Shown here: positions 29,407 to 37,889 of the stretch, piece by piece
How the letters are laid out: each line of letters starts with the position of its first letter
How positions within the stretch are numbered: the stretch's first letter is position 1
DNA from: a virus
Reading direction: 5' to 3' (one strand)
DNA length: 46,116 bases
Virus record (IMG/VR): IMGVR_UViG_3300012964_000014
Location: 1 to 46,116 of that record
Notes under the pieces: model-generated
What the model saw: only the letters and a program-made list of their open reading frames with translations
The model's database searches: none
What the model was told of the DNA's origin: nothing
Program-made: the position numbers and the translations under genes

Positions 29407-30069
29407 ATGAAAGGTTTTAGATGGTCTGGAAACAAGGCTGGACACAAAAATCCAAATATAAGAAAAATGTATGTTCCTGATGCAACAGCAATCGAAAAAG
29501 GCGAGCCTATAATCTATACGCAAGGAACTGGGGTAGCTGTTATCGCTGCACCTACAGATTTTGATGACCCTGTGTATGGGGTGTCAATGATTGAAAAAGC
29601 AGCAAGTGATGGTGTAACTGAAATTGAAATTGCTGAAGCTTCACCTTATGACATCTTTAAGTACAAATGTGCAAAGGTGTATACTCTCACAGGAGGCAGT
29701 ACTACAACCGCAGTTGATTCAAGTATTGTTCCCCAAGCAGATAATTTCTGGATTGGTGGAGCAATTAAGATTGTAACTTGTGCAGCGGATTCGAGCTTGG
29801 TTGGTAGAGTAGTAAAAATTTCTGATAGCACAGGAAGTACTGGGTCATTGACATTAGCAGAAACATTGCCTGCTGCACTTGCATCTGGAGACACAATTAA
29901 TTTATGTCCCGGATACATGGCTCATGATTATCTTGGTTATGACCTTGACACTGACTCTATGAACCCTGATTGGGATGCAATTGGAGGCAATGTACTGAGA
30001 ATTTATGACACAAACCCCGACCTGATGGAAGTGCGATTTACTTTTGAAAGGCACGCTAACGTAAGTTAA
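29407..30069 (+). CDS. head decoration-type structural protein
   Basis: 220 residues. It starts five bases after the scaffold stop with a weak site. Beta-rich, with GGSTTTAVDSSIVPQADNFW and SGDTINLCPGYMAHDY, without enzyme motifs. Genes of this kind between scaffold and capsid usually encode capsid cement or spike proteins (for example DUF2190-like). Assignment is by position and composition. Confidence 0.6.
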   Translation: MKGFRWSGNKAGHKNPNIRKMYVPDATAIEKGEPIIYTQGTGVAVIAAPTDFDDPVYGVSMIEKAASDGVTEIEIAEASPYDIFKYKCAKVYTLTGGSTTTAVDSSIVPQADNFWIGGAIKIVTCAADSSLVGRVVKISDSTGSTGSLTLAETLPAALASGDTINLCPGYMAHDYLGYDLDTDSMNPDWDAIGGNVLRIYDTNPDLMEVRFTFERHANVS

Positions 30070-30106
30070 TATATTTAATTTGAAAATCTCATAACTAAAA
30101 TTAACC

Positions 30107-30136
30107 AAGACAGGTGTTTGCACACTTGTCTTTTTT
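30107..30136 (+). terminator. intrinsic terminator before capsid gene
   Basis: AAGACA-G-GTGT pairs with ACAC-T-TGTCTT around TTGC; T6 follows. Its 5' flank (AACCAAGACA) is the same as at the terminator after portal. Confidence 0.8.
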
Positions 30137-30159
30137 ATTACAAAATAGGAGTTGATAAT

Positions 30160-31062
30160 ATGGCAATTACCGAACAGCAATTTATTACCATGGAAGGTAA
30201 TATAGAAAAGGTTGTTGATGCTTACTTTAAAAATGAAATGGATCTTATTCCAAAGTTTTTCAATGTCATAAAAAAAACTAGCGCACAATTTACAGACTAC
30301 ACAATCGGTGCACCGGGTAAAATGGCAGATTGGACAGGTTCTGTTAACTATGATACTTTCGAAGCAGGATACACAAAACAATATCGCCCAACTAAAAAAA
30401 GCACTGGTATTCAAGTTGATAGAGACTGGTTTGAAGATAAGGAATATGAAAGAATTAAAACCAAAGTTAATAACGTACTATGGGGTGTCAAAAAGACTCT
30501 TAGATACGAAAGTGCGGAACTTTTTAATAAGGCAACTTCAACAACAATACTCGGACCAGATGGACAACCTTTGGCTTCAGCGAGTCACCGCACGATTCCA
30601 GATGCGCCACTTCAAAGTAATTTAGGAACATATGACCTTACATATGCTGGACTAGAAGATTCTCAGCTTGCAATGGAACAATGGGTAGATGACCGTGGTG
30701 ATGAGATGTTAATTGAAGGTGATTTAGTTATCGCTGGACCCTTGCAAAGAAAGAATTGTCAGAAGTTATTTGGTTCAGACAATGAAGCTTATGTAGCCGA
30801 TAATCAGAAGAATGTTGACAAGGGTTTCAAGTTTTATATTCATCCTCTTATCAAAGGTTATTCTTGGGGACTTGCAAACGAAGAATTAATGAAGGGTGGA
30901 AGTGGTCTCAATTGGTTCATGAGACGTGACCCAAGGAAGCTAGAAAGAGATGGAGCTACCGCGGCAGGAGACTTTAACACTGAAATTCTTGGTTGGAAAA
31001 GTGTGGGTAGATGGAGCAAAGGATGGACGAATTGGTTTTTCCTGCATTGGAATAATGTGTAA
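30160..31062 (+). CDS. major capsid protein
   Basis: 300 residues from ATG 30160, with AGGAG upstream; a longer frame begins inside the terminator. Features: an N-terminal helix (GNIEKVVDAYFKNEMDLIPK), a middle part (WTGSVNYDTFEAGYTKQYRP), and PDGQPLASASHRT followed by GDLVIAGPLQRKN. These are typical of major capsid proteins of the HK97-fold class annotated as Mu gpT-like. Position after scaffold and decoration, with its own flanking terminators, supports high expression. Forms the icosahedral shell. Confidence 0.8.
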   Translation: MAITEQQFITMEGNIEKVVDAYFKNEMDLIPKFFNVIKKTSAQFTDYTIGAPGKMADWTGSVNYDTFEAGYTKQYRPTKKSTGIQVDRDWFEDKEYERIKTKVNNVLWGVKKTLRYESAELFNKATSTTILGPDGQPLASASHRTIPDAPLQSNLGTYDLTYAGLEDSQLAMEQWVDDRGDEMLIEGDLVIAGPLQRKNCQKLFGSDNEAYVADNQKNVDKGFKFYIHPLIKGYSWGLANEELMKGGSGLNWFMRRDPRKLERDGATAAGDFNTEILGWKSVGRWSKGWTNWFFLHWNNV

Positions 31063-31075
31063 TTAATGTAATAAT

Positions 31076-31106
31076 CAAGTCCCGTTGACTCACTATACGC
31101 GGGGCT
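31076..31106 (+). terminator. hairpin after capsid gene
   Basis: CAAGTCCCG (31076-31084) pairs with CGGGGCTTG (31100-31108, one G-T). An A8 run follows instead of T, so it may terminate poorly rightward and act as an mRNA 3'-end block. Confidence 0.5.
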
Positions 31107-31131
31107 TGTTAAAAAAAAGGAGTGAATAGAA

Positions 31132-32691
31132 ATGAGCAATAGTCAATATGGAAGACATTTTGGATATAAAGAAAGTCATTTTGGACAAAACACAAAGGGA
31201 CACGATGTAAAAGCTTTTGGTAACACAACTGGCAAATATATGTTTTGGGCTGCAGCAGCAGATACCTTGTATGTTGTCGGTACATTATCATTAGACGGTA
31301 CATTCAATGCCGATAATATAGGTTTGGCTGATGCCGAAACATTAACGTTTGGTACAGGCAGTGACGTAGTAGTTCAGTGGGACGGTACCAACTTAATACT
31401 AGGTGCAGCTGCTGATGATAGCCTGATTGAAATAGGTGACAGTGCAGCAACGCAGTTATCTTTCGATATGAAATGGTATGGGAATGAAAATAATGGAGCT
31501 AGCTACTTGTATTCCGATGCAAGTGCAAATTTGATATATACAACCGGAATTGATTTTCAATTTAAGGACAATGACTATCTAGTACTTGGAACCGGAGCTG
31601 GTGCTTCAGGAGATGTTAACATTGTTTGGGATGGCACTAATCTTATTATCAATGCCGTGGCTGATGACACGCTTGTTGAGATAGGCGATAGCGCAGCAAC
31701 ACAAAAATCGTTCGACCTTAAGTGGTATGGTAACGAAAGTAACGGTGCTAGTTATCTATATGCAGATGCTTCTGCAAATCTAATATACACAACTGATATA
31801 GACCTACAATTTAAAGATAACGATCTTCTTGTGTTTGGTACTGGTGCTGGTGCAACAGGAGATGTGAATATCAAATGGGATGCTACCAATCTTGTAATGG
31901 CTGGCACTGCTGCTAATACATCTTGGGTCATAGGTGCGACTGGTAACTATATCAATCCTACCCTAAAAGGCGTTCTCACAGTTGGAGCGGATACAGATGG
32001 CTTTGATGTAAAATTTTACGGTGCAACAACTGGGAAATACTTTACATGGGACCAATCTGAAAACACTGCAATTGTAAGCGGAATAATGCAACTCGGAGAT
32101 ACTGTTACAGCTGCCTTAGCTATTGGGGGCGGTACATCTGCTTCCAAGTTAACCACTGCAACAGCAGATAAAAACTTCGGAGGGATGTTCACAGAATCAA
32201 CTGCAACAAGTGGAGATTCGAGGGGGCTATACTGGAGACATTACCTTGGAGGTACAATAGCAACTACAGGGTTCGGGGATGCCGTAAGAGCATTCTGTAC
32301 TGTAACTGGTACAGGATATAGTTATGCATCTGGTTTACATGCTACTATGCAAATTAATGTCGGTGCAACTGTCACTGGTTCTGGTGCAGGAGCAAGGACA
32401 ACATTAGCAGCAGAAGCAGAGGCAAGAACATTAGCTGGTGCATTATCTGCTGCTCATATTTGTTCTGATATTGGAACAGGCAACACACTTCCTACTGTTC
32501 ATGGATTTATGAGGTTTACAGATGATGGAGCAGTAAGATTATCTAACTTGGCCGTAATACCTAATGTCTCCAATGGAACAGTATTTGCAGCACACACAAC
32601 TCAAGTGTTAACACATAGTATTAAAATTATAAGTGAAGATGGTACACCGTACTACATAATGTGTACTGATGCTGCTACAAATAGATCGTAA
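31132..32691 (+). CDS. repetitive head fibre/decoration protein
   Basis: 519 residues; AAAAGGAG precedes the start. Residues about 65-270 contain three repeats of about 83 residues (GTGAGASGDVNIVWDGTN, ADDTLVEIGDSAATQKSFDL, KWYGN-SNGASYLY). The motif DVK-FG-TTGKY occurs both at the N-terminus and at about 295. The C-terminal 200 residues are Gly/Ala/Thr-rich (GGTIATTGFGDAVRAFC). All-beta repetitive build and position after capsid suggest a surface fibre or decoration attached to the head, possibly binding cells or sugars. Confidence 0.6.
   Translation: MSNSQYGRHFGYKESHFGQNTKGHDVKAFGNTTGKYMFWAAAADTLYVVGTLSLDGTFNADNIGLADAETLTFGTGSDVVVQWDGTNLILGAAADDSLIEIGDSAATQLSFDMKWYGNENNGASYLYSDASANLIYTTGIDFQFKDNDYLVLGTGAGASGDVNIVWDGTNLIINAVADDTLVEIGDSAATQKSFDLKWYGNESNGASYLYADASANLIYTTDIDLQFKDNDLLVFGTGAGATGDVNIKWDATNLVMAGTAANTSWVIGATGNYINPTLKGVLTVGADTDGFDVKFYGATTGKYFTWDQSENTAIVSGIMQLGDTVTAALAIGGGTSASKLTTATADKNFGGMFTESTATSGDSRGLYWRHYLGGTIATTGFGDAVRAFCTVTGTGYSYASGLHATMQINVGATVTGSGAGARTTLAAEAEARTLAGALSAAHICSDIGTGNTLPTVHGFMRFTDDGAVRLSNLAVIPNVSNGTVFAAHTTQVLTHSIKIISEDGTPYYIMCTDAATNRS
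31327..31935 (+). repeat. three tandem ~249-bp coding repeats
   Basis: Units spaced 249 bp (83 codons) can be followed by the recurring TTTGGTAC-type start, WDGTNL and GDSAATQ codons. Protein similarity is higher than DNA identity, so the duplication is not recent. Confidence 0.7.
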
Positions 32692-32697
32692 TAATAC

Positions 32698-32723
32698 GGA
32701 GGGCTTGTCCCTCCTTCTTTTTT
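32698..32723 (+). terminator. intrinsic terminator after head fibre gene
   Basis: GGAGGG (32698-32703) and CCCTCC (32709-32714) form a perfect stem with a 5-base loop, followed by TTCTTTTTT. Confidence 0.88.
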
Positions 32724-32749
32724 ATAAAAATATATTGGAGGTATGAACA

Positions 32750-32959
32750 ATGTCAAAAATAGCAGAATTAATAAATAAGTATGAAGCTGAGCGTAAACAA
32801 ACGATTGCTAACATGGAAAATGTAAAAAAAGAGATGACTAAATTAAATCAAATAGGCATGGAATTAACAGCTAAAGCAAATATGTTAACAGGTAAAATAG
32901 ATGGACTTAAGGAGTTTGAAGAATCAGAAAAAAGTGAGGTACCCAAGAATGAAGGTTAA
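32750..32959 (+). CDS. small coiled-coil protein
   Basis: 69 residues; GGAGG precedes the start. Nearly the whole length is helical and heptad-like (IAELINKYEAERKQTIANME). It may be a virion accessory protein or chaperone. It overlaps the next gene by 11 bases. Confidence 0.6.
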   Translation: MSKIAELINKYEAERKQTIANMENVKKEMTKLNQIGMELTAKANMLTGKIDGLKEFEESEKSEVPKNEG

Positions 32960-33074
32960 TACTTGTCCTAAATGCGATATTAGAACAACAGCACTGAAAT
33001 GTAAATGTGGACATGAATTTGAGAAAGAAAGCAATCCAAGAGAAGTTAATGATTCACACAAGAAGAAAAGGTGA
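32949..33074 (+). CDS. small zinc-ribbon protein, 41 residues
   Basis: ATG 32949 overlaps the end of the coiled-coil gene and has AGTGAGG upstream. CPKC and CKCGHEFEKE form a zinc ribbon, followed by a basic tail. One of several zinc miniproteins in the window. Function unknown. Confidence 0.5.
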   Translation: MKVNTCPKCDIRTTALKCKCGHEFEKESNPREVNDSHKKKR

Positions 33075-33080
33075 TAATCA

Positions 33081-33290
33081 ATGAAGGAAATTAGGCGAGA
33101 ATCTTTAGTTGAAACAACAGATATTTTGCTTTTCGATATATTACAAGAATTAAGACAACTCAACGGAAAGGGTGGTAATGATGAGCGGAAGAGTGATCCA
33201 ATTGGAGAGAGTGGGAGCAATAACGATACCAGCATTGACGGACATGGCGGTAACAACAACAAGTCCAGCAATAAGGGCAAACGGAAATAA
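33081..33290 (+). CDS. small protein overlapping the next gene
   Basis: AAAGGTGAT lies at good spacing before ATG 33081. The first 30 residues (SLVETTDILLFDILQELRQL) look like a real helical protein. The rest is Gly/Asn/Ser-rich, which is the other frame of the downstream gene. The true C-terminus or a frameshift into the next gene is uncertain. Confidence 0.45.
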   Translation: MKEIRRESLVETTDILLFDILQELRQLNGKGGNDERKSDPIGESGSNNDTSIDGHGGNNNKSSNKGKRK

Positions 33291-33537
33291 TGCTGTCATT
33301 TTGCATTTTAATATCACTGGGACTGGTGCGTTTACACCTAAGATACAGGGCGCACCATCACACAACGGCAACTTTGCTGATATGTATGACAACAATGGAA
33401 ACCTTATGAGTATGGGAAGCTTAAGCGCTGATAGGTCGCAAATATTTATCGGCATACCTGAACATTTTAAAATTGTTGCCACCGAAGATACAAACGGAGC
33501 AACGGCAACAATAAGCTACGAACTTCTTACGGTATAG
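33181..33537 (+). CDS. small beta-rich virion protein
   Basis: 118 residues from ATG 33181, with AAGGGTGG upstream. Sequence such as NNAVILHFNITGTGAFTPKI and DRSQIFIGIPEHFKIVATE is beta-sandwich-like. It lies in the head/tail gene cluster before the spike genes. It could be a decoration or connector component. Confidence 0.55.
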   Translation: MSGRVIQLERVGAITIPALTDMAVTTTSPAIRANGNNAVILHFNITGTGAFTPKIQGAPSHNGNFADMYDNNGNLMSMGSLSADRSQIFIGIPEHFKIVATEDTNGATATISYELLTV

Positions 33538-33548
33538 GGGTGGTGTAA

Positions 33549-34031
33549 ATGATAACCCCATTTTTGAATAATATTTCAAGTGATTTATTGCGCTTATCTC
33601 CATTAGGCATAGATTATAATTCAGATGGAGTAAGCGATGGTTGGTCATTTACAACTGGAGGAACTGCATCTAAGTTTGTTGCTAGTAATGAACAAGAGTT
33701 AAGAATAACAGCATCAACCTTAAATACTGAACGAACTAAAATAGGTTTAGCTATTAATGCTACTTCAGGTAAACCTATCACATTATCTGCCACAGGAAGA
33801 GTAAGTGGTAATGTAAGGATGATACTTAATATCGATTGGTACAATGGTGCATCATATATTTCATCCTCAACAGGTTCGTATTCAACGAGTGCTATTGATG
33901 TGTTGTTAAGTCTTAGAGGTGTTGCTCCTATTAATTCAACAAGAGCAATTTGCATATTGAATGTTTACCCTATTAACAATGGTAATATAGGTTCAGCTTT
34001 TTTTAAAAATGCTAGAGCAATAAGAATATAA
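33549..34031 (+). CDS. beta-sandwich virion protein
   Basis: 160 residues; GGGGTGGTG precedes the start. The N-terminus contains a calcium-loop-like DYNSDGVSDGW. The rest (ITASTLNTERTKIGLAINAT, then VRMILNIDWYNGASYISS) looks like a carbohydrate-binding module or jelly roll. Just before the tailspike, it may help bind the cell wall. No enzymatic residues seen. Confidence 0.55.
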   Translation: MITPFLNNISSDLLRLSPLGIDYNSDGVSDGWSFTTGGTASKFVASNEQELRITASTLNTERTKIGLAINATSGKPITLSATGRVSGNVRMILNIDWYNGASYISSSTGSYSTSAIDVLLSLRGVAPINSTRAICILNVYPINNGNIGSAFFKNARAIRI

Positions 34032-34043
34032 AGAGGTGATTTA

Positions 34044-35777
34044 ATGCCGACTGCTGGAGAAGCATTGTCTATCTATACAAACATAGCACAAGCAAATTCT
34101 GATATGTACATAACTGCAAAAGAACAAACTTCAATGACAACACCTCCTGATGGGTTTAGTAGATTGTATCCTAAGTCTGATGAGAGATGGTATAAAAAAA
34201 ATGATGGCGGATTCGAAACATGCATTGAGGACTGGACAAATGTTAGGGATTTTTCAAAAGGAGATGGCACAACCGATGATACCGCATCATTGTTAGATGG
34301 ATTAAATAATCAGGGGGATTATAAAACTTTTTATTTCCCCGATGGCGACTATCTAATAAGCGATACGCTATTGATAACGAGTCGACCATCAATAGTTATG
34401 TCTAATAAAGCTAGAATATTTACCAATACAAACCTTGATTATTTAATTGAATATAATACAGATAAGACAAGCAATAGTTCATCAGTAAAAGCCATAGGTA
34501 AGCACTGGTATGGTGGCATTCTTGACGGAAATGATAAATGTAATAATATCATAGCTTTTGGATCATTAATAGATTATTATTTATGGCATACTAGCATTTA
34601 TAATTTTAAACAAAAAGGAATAGTTACAAGTAAAGTACCTGTGGAATATGACCCTATTACTGGAGCTGTTTTAAGCGTAGGAGAAATAACAGTTGAAAAA
34701 TGTTCTATACGAAATTGGAATACAGCTTATTCGGGAAGTATTGGGATATATGATAACGGGCTTGATAATAAGTTTAATAATAATTCAATAATTAATGCTC
34801 AAATTGCAATAGATACACGCGAGGGATTATTCAACACTAATCATGCTTGGATTTCATTTGCTGCGTTATATGAGAACTCTGTATATGCTAATGTTCGTAG
34901 TGACGGTGCAAAGTTTATAATGCCTAAAGTTGATACTATGAGAAAAGCTTTTGTAACAACAGGTTTTACAATTGTTTATGGTATGAACCTTGTGAATAAT
35001 AATACTATTTTAACACCTGAAATAGCTGCAGCCACACCGCCTCAAATTTTTGGTGGTACAGGATATTACGATGTTTCAGGTAGCGGTGCATGGTATACTA
35101 ATGGGACAGCGGTTGTGCGTGACCATTACGATTCACGTGATAAATTTAGAGGATGCTCATTTGGAGGTACAACATCCCCTGATTTTACAAATTATTTTGA
35201 TGCCGAAAATTTAAATCACACTTATAATAAAGGAACTTTAAATAACCTGGATTTAAATAATTATAAAACAAATAATGGTATTTATAAGGTTGGTGATATT
35301 TCTACAGCTTTGAATCTTCCAATTTCAGAATCAGGTATATTGAATGTTATAGTTTCAGGAAATAAAAATGCTACAGGAACACAACTTATTAAACAAATAT
35401 ATTATCCAAAAACTTCAACGAGTAGAATTTTTAATAGGTCATATGATGCAAGTACTACAACGTGGAGTACATGGGATAGTAACGATGAAGTGCTGAATAA
35501 AGCTACTATTAACGACCCAGATTTCAATGATTTCAAAACACAAAATGGTTTTTACAAAGTCGGCAGTGTAGTAAGTGCATTGAATATGCCAACTGGTGCT
35601 GTTGAATCTGGTATATTACAAGTAATAGTTGCCGGGAATAAAGCATCGCCTTCAACATTTTTAGTGAATCAAACTTTTTATCCATTCTCAACACCAGATA
35701 ATTTCTATACGAGAAGGTACACCACAGCTACTACTACTTGGTCAGCATGGAGTAAGTATACAGGAGCAACACCATAA
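34044..35777 (+). CDS. tailspike with beta-helix and two C-terminal knob repeats
   Basis: 577 residues; AAGAGGTGA precedes the start. Residues about 60-110 (WTNVRDFSKGDGTTDDTASL, then TFYFPDGDYLISDTLLI) match the start of a pectate-lyase-3-type beta-helix of phage tailspikes. The solenoid runs to about residue 390. Residues about 400-485 and 490-575 are two copies of a domain (NYKTNNGIYKVGDISTALNL and DFKTQNGFYKVGSVVSALNM) like the pyocin knob, a receptor-binding head. It probably binds or cleaves a surface glycan. Confidence 0.8.
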   Translation: MPTAGEALSIYTNIAQANSDMYITAKEQTSMTTPPDGFSRLYPKSDERWYKKNDGGFETCIEDWTNVRDFSKGDGTTDDTASLLDGLNNQGDYKTFYFPDGDYLISDTLLITSRPSIVMSNKARIFTNTNLDYLIEYNTDKTSNSSSVKAIGKHWYGGILDGNDKCNNIIAFGSLIDYYLWHTSIYNFKQKGIVTSKVPVEYDPITGAVLSVGEITVEKCSIRNWNTAYSGSIGIYDNGLDNKFNNNSIINAQIAIDTREGLFNTNHAWISFAALYENSVYANVRSDGAKFIMPKVDTMRKAFVTTGFTIVYGMNLVNNNTILTPEIAAATPPQIFGGTGYYDVSGSGAWYTNGTAVVRDHYDSRDKFRGCSFGGTTSPDFTNYFDAENLNHTYNKGTLNNLDLNNYKTNNGIYKVGDISTALNLPISESGILNVIVSGNKNATGTQLIKQIYYPKTSTSRIFNRSYDASTTTWSTWDSNDEVLNKATINDPDFNDFKTQNGFYKVGSVVSALNMPTGAVESGILQVIVAGNKASPSTFLVNQTFYPFSTPDNFYTRRYTTATTTWSAWSKYTGATP

Positions 35778-35800
35778 ATATACATAGTAAACTTTTTATA

Positions 35801-35830
35801 AAATACCCTTCAATTATGAGGGGTATTTTT
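35801..35830 (+). terminator. intrinsic terminator after tailspike
   Basis: AAATACCC (35801-35808) pairs with GGGTATTT (35821-35828), followed by more T. Confidence 0.85.
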
Positions 35831-35862
35831 ATTGCTCAAAATTTCTGCAAAGGGGTGAAAAA

Positions 35863-36504
35863 ATGTCTACTGTACAGGAGATCATTGATTTTGCTGATAG
35901 GATGTTCCTGAATAGTGAAACTACAGCAAATAAAATAAAAGATTTAAATGATATATACGTGGATTTATATGTATCATTAAACAGACTAAAAAATGACATT
36001 GAAATTACAAACTTAAGTTCTGTTGCAGATTTAGCTATATATACATTGCCTTCTAATTGTAGAATAGAAAACATTGAAGATGTTTTAATATCAACAAGTA
36101 CATCAGGAACGGAATTTGAATCAGTATCATACGCAGGAATAAAAGATGATATAACATCTGGGAAATATTATGGTCGTGCTAGTGAAAGTACATTTTTTTT
36201 ATTTGAAGATGGATTACCGGTTCAAACAACAGGTCTTATAATTTATATTTACTATTATAAAAGACCAACCTTATTAGATTCTAATAACTTAAGTGCTATT
36301 CCGGAATTAGACGTTGATTATCACGATTTACTAAAGTCCGGTCTAATTCAATCATTGGCAAGTCAAGGACCTAACCCTGAAACCGGTACTGCTGATTACT
36401 GGCAAGCTAAGTATGATGAGAAACTTAAAAAAGTAACGAATGCGTTATCAGAGCGATATAACACAGCATCAACGCAAAGAAGTCAAGTAAGAGAACGGAT
36501 GTGA
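35863..36504 (+). CDS. head-tail adaptor-like protein
   Basis: 213 residues; AGGGGTGA precedes the start. An N-terminal helical bundle (TVQEIIDFADRMFLNSETTA) plus IYIYYYKRPTLLDSNNLSAI and PELDVDYHDLLKSGLIQSLA resemble the adaptor/connector proteins that sit on the portal of short-tailed phages (P22 gp4 position). Immediately upstream of the tail hub gene. Confidence 0.7.
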   Translation: MSTVQEIIDFADRMFLNSETTANKIKDLNDIYVDLYVSLNRLKNDIEITNLSSVADLAIYTLPSNCRIENIEDVLISTSTSGTEFESVSYAGIKDDITSGKYYGRASESTFFLFEDGLPVQTTGLIIYIYYYKRPTLLDSNNLSAIPELDVDYHDLLKSGLIQSLASQGPNPETGTADYWQAKYDEKLKKVTNALSERYNTASTQRSQVRERM

Positions 36505-36508
36505 TTAT

Positions 36509-37885
36509 ATGGCATATTGGGGAAAGAAGAGGCTTAACTATCAAGTTGAAGCTAACCAAATAACATTAGGTGATGGGGAGAATACTTTCCTATCACCTTT
36601 CAATATTAAGAGGAGTGAATCTAGCTATAGCCGTAATCTATCGAGCGTAAACTATCCGTCTTTATCTGTGCGAAAAGGTAGGCAACATTTAGCCACAGCC
36701 ATTTCTACACCAAACGGGATGGGTACATATCAAGGGCAATTTCTTCATGTGTTGGACGGTACAACTTGGAAGCGTTGGGATGGTTCGGCGTGGCAAAACG
36801 TAGGTACTGGATTTGCAAATGCTAAGGCGAATTTTGTAGAATTTCATACAGAAACTGCAAAATATATCATAATAGCGGATGGAACAAATGTTAAATCATG
36901 GGACGGGACAACCTTAGCGACAATTACATCAGCTCCTATTACAAAATTTTACGCAGTGGATAGTTATAGAATATTTGCATTAAAGGATAACTATATACAG
37001 TGTTCAGCAGAAGGAAGTATTACTGATTGGACTACTGCGGATGATGCAGACAAAATAATGTTAAGAGATTCAAATGGTTCAGGTACTGCAATAGCAAAAT
37101 TCAATTCTAATACAATAGCTTGGACAGAACATAGTATGCATGTACTATACGGTAATGATTCATATGATTTTTTTCAACCTCCAGGGATGAATTTTGGATG
37201 TGTTTCGCACAACTCAGTCATAGAAAATAACGGTAGGCTTTATTTTTTAGACAAAGATGCGTACATGGTTTATACTGGTGGAAATCCAAAAAGGATAAGC
37301 GACAAAGTCAAAACTTATATAGAAGGAATTAATCCTACATATAAGTCATTATGTTGCGCCGGAAAATACGGCAAATATATTTACTTATCCATACCCTATG
37401 GAGCATCCACTACAAACAACTTAACTCTTGAATATGATACTGAACTTGATACCTGGTATCCTCATTCAGTAGGATACGTTTCATTTGTCAATATTGGAAC
37501 TAGCCTATGTGGAATAGATTCAACTGGACAAACTTGGACTATCAATTCAGGAACTAATGACAATGGAACAGCTGTATCATGGTCATTTATAACAGGTGCA
37601 ATAAATCACGGTACCATATCGCAGAAGAAAGTTTTATCTGATACTTGGTTATCAGTGGATTTACCCGTAGGAAGCACCTTAACATTATCATATAGTACCA
37701 CAGTTGACGGCAATGATTTTGTAGCATTAAAGACATATACAGCAAGTGCGACAGAACAAGTGACAAGGGCGCAAGTCCCAACTACTGCATTGCAAAATAT
37801 AGATTGGTACCGACTAAAATTTGAAGGTACTGGATCATGTACGATTCATGGATTAGAAGAAAGTGTAAGAATTATACCGAGGTGA
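36509..37885 (+). CDS. tail hub/stabilisation protein (P22 gp10-like)
   Basis: 458 residues; TGTGATT precedes the start. Repeated beta-blade patterns (LHVLDGTTWKRWDGSAWQNV, FALKDNYIQCSAEGSITDW, LYFLDKDAYMVYTGGNPKRI) match the beta-propeller-like plug/hub proteins of podoviruses. They close the portal channel after packaging and form the nozzle. It overlaps the typical adaptor-hub order. No sheath or tape measure genes are present, consistent with a short tail. Confidence 0.75.
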   Translation: MAYWGKKRLNYQVEANQITLGDGENTFLSPFNIKRSESSYSRNLSSVNYPSLSVRKGRQHLATAISTPNGMGTYQGQFLHVLDGTTWKRWDGSAWQNVGTGFANAKANFVEFHTETAKYIIIADGTNVKSWDGTTLATITSAPITKFYAVDSYRIFALKDNYIQCSAEGSITDWTTADDADKIMLRDSNGSGTAIAKFNSNTIAWTEHSMHVLYGNDSYDFFQPPGMNFGCVSHNSVIENNGRLYFLDKDAYMVYTGGNPKRISDKVKTYIEGINPTYKSLCCAGKYGKYIYLSIPYGASTTNNLTLEYDTELDTWYPHSVGYVSFVNIGTSLCGIDSTGQTWTINSGTNDNGTAVSWSFITGAINHGTISQKKVLSDTWLSVDLPVGSTLTLSYSTTVDGNDFVALKTYTASATEQVTRAQVPTTALQNIDWYRLKFEGTGSCTIHGLEESVRIIPR

Positions 37886-37889
37886 TAAT

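Noticed and set aside
30118-30159. Longer N-terminus for the capsid protein
   Set aside because: The extra codons overlap a terminator and lack a ribosome binding site, whereas ATG 30160 has one.
31085-31097. GACTCACTATA, part of the T7 promoter core
   Set aside because: It lies in a hairpin loop after the capsid gene, lacks the upstream and downstream T7 promoter bases, and no phage-type RNA polymerase gene is present.
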